From Larix kaempferi (Eukaryota > Streptophyta > Pinopsida > Pinales > Pinaceae), in the NCBI GenBank assembly GCA_027924585.1, contig BSBM01000440.1, positions 10,534,001 to 10,598,000 of the forward strand: a stretch of DNA of 64,000 nt, written 5' to 3'. Positions 56,508 through 64,000 of this stretch are shown in pieces. A model generated the notes under the pieces. That model was not told the origin of the DNA and did not search any database. It was given only the letters and a program-made list of their open reading frames with translations. The position numbers and the translations under genes were made by a program. The number at the start of each line of letters is the position of its first letter. The first letter of the stretch is position 1.

Positions 56508-59348
56508 ATGAAGACACTCGTGAAGAAAGCAGTCCCAGAACGTGGTGGATCATCTAGAAACTCACGGAGGAATGTACCACAACAGAAGAATAGAGACAAT
56601 TAGAAATCCACTGAACAGGAAAATCCGAAGGACGCGAGTGTTCCAAAGCCATTTCCTTAAGAGAGAGCCATCCTGCTTGTTCCAGAATACATCTCTCCAA
56701 GGAAACAAGATGCACCAGAGGTGATTCTCATGAGGAATCCTCAGTATGAGATTCTGATGCCGCCAATGTCAAGCCATGTGTGGATTAAGATGAATTTGCT
56801 CAATAAAATTCTAGAGTGAAAATTCGCAGACCATGACTTGCTCTAGGAAGCAAAATTTCCACAATTCCAACGAGATCAATACATGTGTAGAAGATATGAT
56901 GAAGCTACCAAGTAGGAAACCATTCACCCGCAAGACTGGATTGCACCGTTGTAGCCATTAGGGTTTCTGAACGTGCCGCGCATTCCACATTTTGATAGGA
57001 TCCCAGATCTTACAACGGTGGTGCGCACCCTATTTGGATGCACACACCAGGGATACTTGTGGTTAGACCGCAAGATAAACATTAACACCGATCTCATCTA
57101 CCGGATCATGCACTTGTTCAAGATGGGTGTTGATCCTACAGTTGAGTTCATCGGCAAGAACAAGGATAAAGAGATAGCTACAAGGATGAAGAGTGAATTT
57201 GGATTGCTAAAAGGAAGTCGTGGTTATTCAAACGCCGGGATCAAGGATAAATCCAAGCAATTCACAATCCATCTCCTTGCAGGAAATATCCTGAGGAAAT
57301 ACAAACCAAACGAGGTACCAGGCACTGCAATATCCTTAGCTGCGAAGAGCAAGGATGGAATTCAGTTCAATTGGGCGAGCTACCTGTTGAACAAATTCTT
57401 AGAAGACATCCTAGATACACAAGAAATTGGAAGTCAGTTCCACTATAGTTGGTTGCTAGTACTGATCTCCTTTGTGGGATGGAAGGAGCCTAACTATCAA
57501 CATAATTTCCCAATATTCGTTAGAGACTGTCGAGGACCGAGGTTTGCGAACATGTGGGAAAAATCGAAGCTAGATCAACAAAGGATAAGCAACATACAGT
57601 TGTACACTTACTATGAGTAGTTATGCAAAGTCATTCAGAGGACTTTGCATATCACTAAGGAAGTGACAACTAGCTATATCTAGAAGATGACTTTCAAAGA
57701 TGGATTGCAATTTATTTACATTCAACCGCAAGTACAGATCACGCCTTGTCAATGGTTTGAAGGACTATATCTGTTAGAGGCATAGAAAATCGATATGATT
57801 ATGGAAGACTGGACACTAGGATGGAAGATTGATGCACCAACCACATTGATCACCACCTCAGAAGAAAGAGAAGCTGGAAATTCACAATACCAACGTGATG
57901 ATACAACAAGCACGTAGAACCCAGAACCAAGCCAAGGCATAGAACAACAACAAGCTGTTGGATTGTTAGTAGGCAAGAAAAGAAAGAAAACCGATACAAC
58001 CATGCCAAAATGAATGCACATGAAGAAACATAAAGCTACTATGATTCCAATCAATGCACAGTTGCATGACAATGACTATGATTGCATCGCAGTCTGAGTG
58101 TCATAGCATATTGAAGAAACACTTGCATTAAAGGAAAGAAAGAAAGAAATGGTCCAAGAAGGCATGATGGAGAGCCTTGCAGAATTGCAAATTTTGGTAG
58201 CAAGGGTTGAACAAGTGCAGTGAGACTTGGTGAGAGAACCACATTCTGATGATCGGGCAGGTGGGTCAAGTCAAAGGAAAAGAAAGGTTCTCGCCTTGAT
58301 AGTGAGACCTAGGCTAGTTAGAATTGAGCCAATGAATGTCATATTTCCAACCGTAGAGATCACTAAAGGTGTGAAGCAGCTCGCAAATCTGGATATTAAT
58401 GTTGGGATGTTTCCCATCGAGGGATTGCATAATCTGCATCTGTAGGTTGTGGAATAAATTCGAGATAGAGACACAGTCTATTATAACCAGCATCTGAAGC
58501 TGTAGGAAAGCTATAAGGAGCTAAAGGATGAATGCATACTAAATACCAAGGAGTTAGCATATGCGCAAGAGAAGCATAAGAAGTTGAAGAAAGTTGTTGC
58601 TGGAGTCTGTGCGAAGATCCCAGGTTTCCCAGAAGAACCTAAAGTAGAAGAAACCATCCTAAGGATTGGTGTCGCGATAGACAATATCAAGGCTAAGATG
58701 GAAAACATGGAGATTGGATATAAGGAACATATTTTTGACTTAGAATCTCGACAACAATCTGGCACCCCACAACAAGATAAAGAAGCAAGAGCCGAAGAAT
58801 TGAAGGCTTCCACATAAAACATCTCCACAGAAGTGGCGAGATGGCAAGACCTACTTGATGAAATTACCAAGCCATGGGCTATGCTACAGGAAGACCCTGA
58901 GTTACAGAAAATTCAGGATGAGGTACAACAACGAAAGAAATATCTTGAATCGGTGAACATGGATATGAAGGATTCTCCACCAAGGCAAAGGATCCAGAAG
59001 TTCGCAGAGAAGAAGGAACTTAAGAAGGAGATGGAAGTGTTAAGGGTGAATGAAGCTGAAACTTCATTGATGTTACAGCCGATGCAGGAAGAGGCACTTG
59101 CACTTTCTAAATAAATTGAGTAGAAATTCCAAGAACTCCAGACAACTGAGAACACTATGAAGGAGAAAATTCTAGAACCCATCTCAGAGGAGATGCTCGA
59201 AACAATTAAGGAGTTTGAGCAAGAATCCAAGGACACAGTTGCGAAGTTGAGTGCAACTTATCATGAGTTCGTTGCGAAATCAAACATCCCAGGGGATGTG
59301 TAGTTGAAGCATCCTAGTCAAAGTGGCTTAGGGGCGAGCCATGAGTAA
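56508..59348 (+). pseudogene. Third ORF of gypsy element 3 (946 codons, about 21 in-frame stops)
   Basis: ATG at 56508 and TAA at 59346-59348 are in one frame. About 21 stops interrupt it, each one transition from Gln, Arg or Trp, and there is no frameshift over 2.8 kb. N-terminal part basic (RNSRRNVPQQKNRDN). Longest open piece 56973-57620: PRIPHFDRIPDLTTVVRTLF, SKQFTIHLLAGNILRKYKPN, FNWASYLLNKFLEDILDTQE. Middle: PSQGIEQQQAVGLLVGKKRK (nuclear-signal-like KKRKK). C-terminal third is a coiled coil (EKKELKKEMEVLRVNEAETS, LETIKEFEQESKDTVAKL). It lies between integrase and the 3' LTR, where Tat/Athila elements may carry extra or env-like ORFs, but I see no signal peptide or membrane helix. The central part may resemble plant transposon-associated domains; not established. 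Confidence 0.65.
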
Positions 59349-59360
59349 GTGTTAGGGGTC

Positions 59361-60662
59361 TGTTGGGCACAGCACAAGTGGAAGAATATTTTATGGAGAA
59401 AGTACAAGTTAGGTGAGACCTAACATCGACCCATTTTTTAGAGAAGCAACTCCGCAATTCCTGGGAGTAGGGTATGGAGCGAAGCGAAGTGGAAGAAAAG
59501 GATTTGTCCCCTTAGTAAGGGAGAAGTACTAAGGAACATCAAGTTAGTTGGAGTAGTTATGAATGAAGGGACGGACTGTCAGCTATAGAAACAAAGAGTA
59601 AAGAAGCAGAATGGTGCAAAGGACGTGCCATTCTAGCATCAGAGCCACGCGGTCAGAAATGCAACTATCAGAGAAGCGTTAGATCTAGAGGAAGCGACAA
59701 AAAGGAAAGAAGAGCTCCATCGAAGTAATACAAAGTGTGGTCAACAAAAGAACCATGCCATTTTTGAGTTTAAGGGTACTATGGGGGTTGGCCCATAGTT
59801 ATTGTAAATATGTGACCTTTAGGAACAGTCTATATAAATGGAAATTTTGTATAAGGAGGGGTTATATTTTGAGAGATAATATCGAGATCTTGTCAGAGTC
59901 TGGTCGATTGTTAGATCTATGTTAAGAGAGATCTAAGAGAGGAAAAATACTCTGCAGCTATGTGCGCAAATATCTATTATAGAAAAGACTCTTCAGCTGT
60001 GTGTGCAAAGATCTATTGTACAGAAGAGTCTGCAGCTGAGTGCACAGAGATTTATTGTAGATAATATTCTGCAGCTGAGTGCACAGACTGGAACTCTTAA
60101 CCCCTTCTAAGAAATATAAGAACAGCTCCCATGGATGTAGCTCCCATCTGGGGGGTGAACCACGTAAATACTTGTGTTATGTGTTTGAATCTCTGTTATA
60201 TTGAATTTTCATGAATGTCTATGCTTATATATGTGTTTTCATATGAATGTGAATGAGAATGCTATGATAAGTAATGGAACATTCTTGTATGAATATTGCG
60301 AAGTTGTGTTAAGTTTGGCAATTGCGTAGTTATAAGAGTAAAGTAACAACGATTCAACTAATTATGTAGGTTGTCGAGAATTACGAAGTGCGCAGTTACC
60401 TATTGATAATAACCCATTAAGTAATGTTGAGAAAGCTGCGCATATCAAGCTCGCATAACATAACCACGCGTCACCAGGTTGCAGAAACTTGATTCTGTAG
60501 CCACCCATCTTCGCTTGGGGTGAGACTTCATCCCGCTCGTAAGTTGATGCCGAAAGGTCCAATGAAGGGGATTTTGTTGGGTCTAAAGAAAGTGAACTAC
60601 ATAGAACCTGGGTTAGCCCCATATAAAGAAAAGGAAATCCAAGTTGTTGATAGTAACCAACA
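59361..60662 (+). repeat. 3' LTR of gypsy element 3 (1302 bp)
   Basis: TGTTGGGCAC to AACCAACA with canonical TG/CA ends. It is collinear with 47864-49146, including the TATA box and the 45-bp repeats. Confidence 0.88.
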
Positions 60663-60667
60663 CCTGT
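60663..60667. repeat. Target-site duplication, right copy (gypsy element 3)
   Basis: CCTGT, against CCTGC at 47859-47863. Confidence 0.6.
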
Positions 60668-60888
60668 TGTACAATTCAACTACTACTACTGCAATCACTG
60701 TTCATTACAGTGAAATTTATCAGACATCATAAGAATGCATATAAACACAAAACATCCATGCAAATTTGGAATTATTCATTCGGGAAAGAACAACAATAAT
60801 AAACGTTATCAAAACCGCACCATGGGTGCTTCTTTGCCTGTAAATTCATTCATGGCTCAGCCCAAGCAGCCCCAGTGCTGCAACGTGA
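60663..60888 (-). other. Leader of chromovirus 2, displaced by element 3
   Basis: Continuation, on the far side of element 3, of the untranslated leader that precedes gag at 47772. No frame is expected. Confidence 0.7.
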
Positions 60889-60900
60889 GCTCTAATATCA
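60889..60900 (-). promoter_or_regulatory. Primer-binding site, tRNA-Met type, chromovirus 2
   Basis: The plus strand reads GCTCTAATATCA, so the minus strand is TGATATTAGAGC, two transitions from TGGTATCAGAGC. It lies three bases from the LTR end at 60904. Confidence 0.78.
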
Positions 60901-60903
60901 CTT

Positions 60904-62709
60904 TTTCACGTTCCTCGGTCGCCCTGGTTCCCTTTAGAGGCGATGGGAGACGACTGATAATTTTTTTTTTCAACAATTAACTCTGATTTTACATGCAGTT
61001 GCAATGGAATTCGATCTGCAATCCACATTCCGCGATGCGCAATCTGCATGCAGAACTCGGGAATAAAATTGAAAAATTCACTTTTCTAAATAAATAGCGC
61101 TCCTGACTTCCCCCTTCACCTGACCCACAGAGGGGTCATAAAACACCATAGGGGATATCTAAGTCCTTCCCCAAATCCAGGTGAGGCCATACAGTCCATC
61201 TAAATGTGTATGCAATGTATAACAAATACATATAATGAATGAAGTTAAATCCAATCAATGCATCTACTACATGCAATATTAGCAGCACATTAACACAATC
61301 AAATGATTAAACAATCAAACATGCACCTGCTTCATACTAAGGCTTATAAATGACCTTCCTACTGATCAATTTTATGTAACCATTCATTCAAATAACTTGA
61401 ACATAACAAATATACATAACACATGAAATACCATCATTTAACACCACAAAAAGCACTGATCTTTGAACTGTATTTGTCCAAGCAACTGACTAAGTGAGAG
61501 CAATGCTCCACCCAACCTTAGGTCTCTGTCCAGCCTATTCTCTTTCAACTTAGAGACCACCCCCGAGATGGGATGTGTATCCACTAAGGAGGGATAAATA
61601 GACTCTCTCATAGTCAAGGTTCCATCCCAATTCTAATCCAACCTACAGTTGGGTTTATCAAACATACAAGGGAACAAGGAGGATGATGCTAATCCAGTGA
61701 GCTCAACCATAGAGCCACATGAATCTCAGACTACTTAGCAGACATGGCACCCACATTACCTACCTCACCTAACATAAGGAAGGCCCTCTTCTCTGATGCA
61801 CAGTCCCTCAAGGCCTCTTCCCTCCAATTCTCTTCAGGGTGGGCATAGAAAGGTCCAAAATTGTTGTTTTCATGATACTTTAGCCTTCATTGGGTTTATC
61901 AAGCAGATCCAACCCTTGTCTTTCCTTCAAATCTGTTAATCAAGATGGAATCTTCCTAGGGTTGCGGTCGAAGCTCTGTCTCGCAATTATTCCTCTACAA
62001 ACAGATCTAAGTGTTCTCACAGATTCACTAAGCTTCTCACACTCTGTAATTCATATCAGGGTCTGATCCAAGTATTTTCCATCCGACTTCACCTCCTATG
62101 CAGGGTTTCTTTGTATCCTCGGCTTTGCAATTTCAGATTTTCATAGAATCACAATTTCTTTCTTGCTCCTTCAAGGCTCGGCTCTGCAAATTCGTTGTTA
62201 CTTTGGTTGTTGGTAAACAATGGGAGGTAGAGTGGCTTAAGGAACAAGAAAAATAGAACCATACCCTGCCATACGGATTTGCATGGCTAATCCATTCTCC
62301 ATCGACTTCATGAACCGGTTTTTTATACCACCTTCTTACAACAGAATTAAATGTCAGCATGGGGAATCAAATGGGTTCCCAATTTGACATGTGGCAGCAT
62401 GGTTTCCGATCCCACAACCCCATCACCTCTGCATAGTGGATACACATGGCCCCTTCTCATTGGTTTCCTCCTTAGCCAGTTTTCTTGGTATTTCATTGCA
62501 ATATTTAATAATTACATCATTTACAATATCTCATGGCTTAACATGACATGGGTTATCAAAATATCAAATAATTTCCTATGCAAATAAACCTAAGCATCCA
62601 CTAGTAGGGCCTTGGCCTTGAGGTCCACATTAGGGAAAACACACATAGCATTTATACAATATTTACATTGAAGCCAATAAACCCTAAGGGTCAAAATAGG
62701 GGTATTACA
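60904..62709 (-). repeat. Right (5') LTR of chromovirus 2, 1806 bp
   Basis: Pairs with 41315-43146 and ends GGGTATTACA next to the TGGCC target copy. Scattered substitutions and small indels show that it is an old insertion. Confidence 0.88.
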
Positions 62710-62714
62710 TGGCC
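62710..62714. repeat. Target-site duplication, right copy (chromovirus 2)
   Basis: TGGCC, identical to 41310-41314. Confidence 0.8.
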
Positions 62715-62997
62715 AACATTGGAATGGAAATTGACACAAGGTTGGGAGAACCAAAATCCTTCCAAGGATATGCATATAAAATACTAATAGAAGCACCTTC
62801 ATCTACAACACATTGAGAAATTATGTAATGTTTAACTTGAACCCTTATTTGGAAGGGGTCATAAGAAGGAAGATGATGCCCAACTAGACTATCTCAATTA
62901 AAGGAAGCAATCCTATAACTTAGCAGGGGCTCACATGATGTGAATGGGGTGCCCCCTTGTCTAGAAGGTTCTAAAATTGCAGTAAACAAGACTCAAG

Positions 62998-63195
62998 TGG
63001 TAGTCACATCACTCTCGAAAGGAAGAGTGGGGTTGTCCAAATATTACATCGGTTTGACCACTTCAATCTTGTCACTTTCTGAGGGAAGAGTGGGGTCAGT
63101 CAAATATTGCATTGTTTCAACGACTTCAATATCAACACTCTCCAAGGCAAGAGTGGGATTAGTTGAAGAATACATTGACTTGATCACTTCATCAA
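62998..63195 (-). repeat. Three 66-bp in-frame repeats
   Basis: GAGTGGG(G/A) motifs recur at 66-bp spacing (about 63018, 63084, 63150). On the minus strand each encodes 22 residues with the pattern EVV-x2-M-x-YL-x2-PTLP-x-ESD. Confidence 0.75.
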
Positions 63196-64000
63196 CAAAA
63201 GGTTGAATGGGTTACGAGGAAACAATAGGTTTCCTAGGAGTAGAAGATCCTACATATAGGGAATACACTCTTCATGCCTCTTGAATATAAGGGAACATGT
63301 GAGTAAGGTGATCTCCCATGCAAAGATTACAAGGTAACTTAAGGTTATTCCCTATTTGTATATGTTTCTTAATACTATCAATACTCCTAGCATGACTTGC
63401 ATTGGATGGTTGTTTGTCCCTAATATGACTTGCAATGGCTAGTTTCTTGCCCCCAACATGAGTTTAATAGGCTAGTGGCATGGCCCCTTGTCTTCATATA
63501 TTCTTCTTATTGTTCCTCTTTCTATTTGTTTTAGACTTTTGGTTACTAGGAACTAGAATTTCACTAGATGAGGTAGAATTAGAAGGAAAATATTTCACTA
63601 ACAAAGAAGGAAAATGGTTTTGATGCTCTTGAACTATAATCCTTTCTTGAGAAGCTTGAATATCATTCAGGACATTCATATTGGAAACAACCAAATTGAT
63701 AGCCCCATAGTGAATCCAGGAAGGTTCAAGGTGGCCATCAAGGGAACACCAACATTTCCAAAGAAATAAAAATCACAAGCATCCCCTTGCATAGGAGTCC
63801 CTTGGTTTTTCTCCTTAGGAAATTTATCCATAGCTACCATATCAAAAAGAAAATATGTAAGCCTCTTCCAAGGGGTCCAAAAACTACAATCAATAAAATT
63901 TATAAAACACTCTAAGATTCAAATAAGCAAACTCACTCTTCCAAAGAAAATCCTAGGGTTGTTAACGCCCTGTAGTGAAATTAGTGAGGAGACAAAAAGG

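Larger units (their letters stand above)
47864..60662 (+). mobile_element. Ty3/gypsy element 3 with third ORF, inserted in chromovirus 2
   Basis: LTRs are 47864-49146 and 59361-60662. Internal order: PBS-like site, leader ORF, gag with five zinc knuckles, protease, second capsid-like domain, RT, RNase H, integrase without a chromodomain, third ORF. This suits a non-chromovirus plant gypsy (Tat/Athila side). All parts are decayed. It is the youngest of the three nested elements by position. Confidence 0.9.
41315..62709 (-). mobile_element. Ty3/gypsy chromovirus 2, minus strand, interrupted
   Basis: The left LTR is 41315-43146 and the right LTR 60904-62709. On the minus strand the right one is the 5' LTR. 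A 5-bp target duplication TGGCC flanks the pair. The internal region is 43147-47863 plus 60663-60903, split by the plus-strand gypsy element 3. Coding order on the minus strand is gag, PR, RT, RH, IN, chromodomain, the same lineage as element 1 (shared SWDNPV, KSYADLK, LLKKYVH motifs). Confidence 0.9.
62710..64000 (-). pseudogene. Host gypsy-type polyprotein: zinc knuckle, 22-residue repeats, N-terminal half of protease
   Basis: Reading leftward on the minus strand: a basic segment (SNQKSKTNRKRNNKKN) with an open 66-codon stretch at 63694-63494; a zinc knuckle CNLCMGDHLTHMF (about 63293-63331; last Cys of C-x2-C-x3-H-x4-C is Phe); three 22-residue repeats ending PTLALESVD, PTLPSESDK and PTLPFESD (about 63000-63190); FQIRVQVKHYIIS; and the protease motif CVVDEGASISILYAYPW (62770-62811). 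VSISIPMLA then runs into the chromovirus insertion and resumes at 41314. Stops (TGA, TAA, TGA) are single transitions. I recall this VDEGAS protease from plant gypsy-like polyproteins. Its 5' end lies outside the window. Confidence 0.6.

Noticed and set aside
56508-59348. Env-like protein assignment for the third ORF
   Set aside because: No signal peptide, transmembrane helix or fusion-type motif is visible; position alone is not enough.

Overview
The window is repeat-dominated nuclear DNA of a vascular plant. The AT-rich composition, dense old Ty3/gypsy and Ty1/copia elements with plant-type primer-binding sites, long LTRs and heavily mutated coding regions suit a large, slowly purged genome such as a gymnosperm (conifer-like). 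That assignment is an inference. I see no intact host gene, rRNA, tRNA or CRISPR array. Nearly all coding sequence belongs to mobile elements broken by in-frame stops, mostly of the kind made by C-to-T or G-to-A change.

Layout. (1) 1-4625: two decayed coding remnants of unknown family. One on the minus strand (787-1171) ends in a charged, coiled-coil-like tail. One on the plus strand (1941 to about 4400) keeps phase-consistent splice sites and ends in a 78-nt phase-0 exon repeated three times at exactly 211-bp spacing. (2) 4626-22853: a head-to-tail array of a 5.26-5.27 kb unit, three full copies plus a truncated fourth. Each full unit carries, on the minus strand, a spliced transposase-like gene with D...SDG...HGKGEPDG motifs, a 237-bp imperfect palindrome and 218-bp subrepeats. 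All copies share the same inactivating lesions, so the unit was probably dead before it was amplified. (3) 23009-33063: a degraded Ty3/gypsy chromovirus with a 3.1-kb 5' LTR, a tRNA-Met-type PBS, gag-PR-RT-RH-IN-chromodomain remnants, a PPT and a 3' LTR that is internally deleted and truncated. (4) 33632-36037, continuing into LTR-like sequence: a truncated Ty1/copia element on the minus strand. Its leader is interrupted by an 870-bp insertion flanked by an 11-bp direct repeat and carrying a hammerhead-ribozyme-like motif. (5) 36040-64000: a three-level nest. An old minus-strand gypsy-type polyprotein gene (zinc knuckle, short repeats, protease) was interrupted inside its protease domain by a minus-strand chromovirus (LTRs 41315-43146 and 60904-62709, TSD TGGCC). 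That chromovirus was in turn interrupted just upstream of gag by a plus-strand gypsy element (LTRs 47864-49146 and 59361-60662, TSD CCTGC/CCTGT).

The innermost element is the most unusual one. It has five successive zinc-knuckle motifs, a second capsid-like domain between protease and RT, and a 946-codon third ORF after integrase that never leaves its frame although it has collected about 21 stops.

The strongest candidates for something undescribed are the tandem transposase-gene array, the third ORF of the inner gypsy element and the hammerhead-bearing insertion. All domain calls come from reading motifs by eye; no database search was possible.
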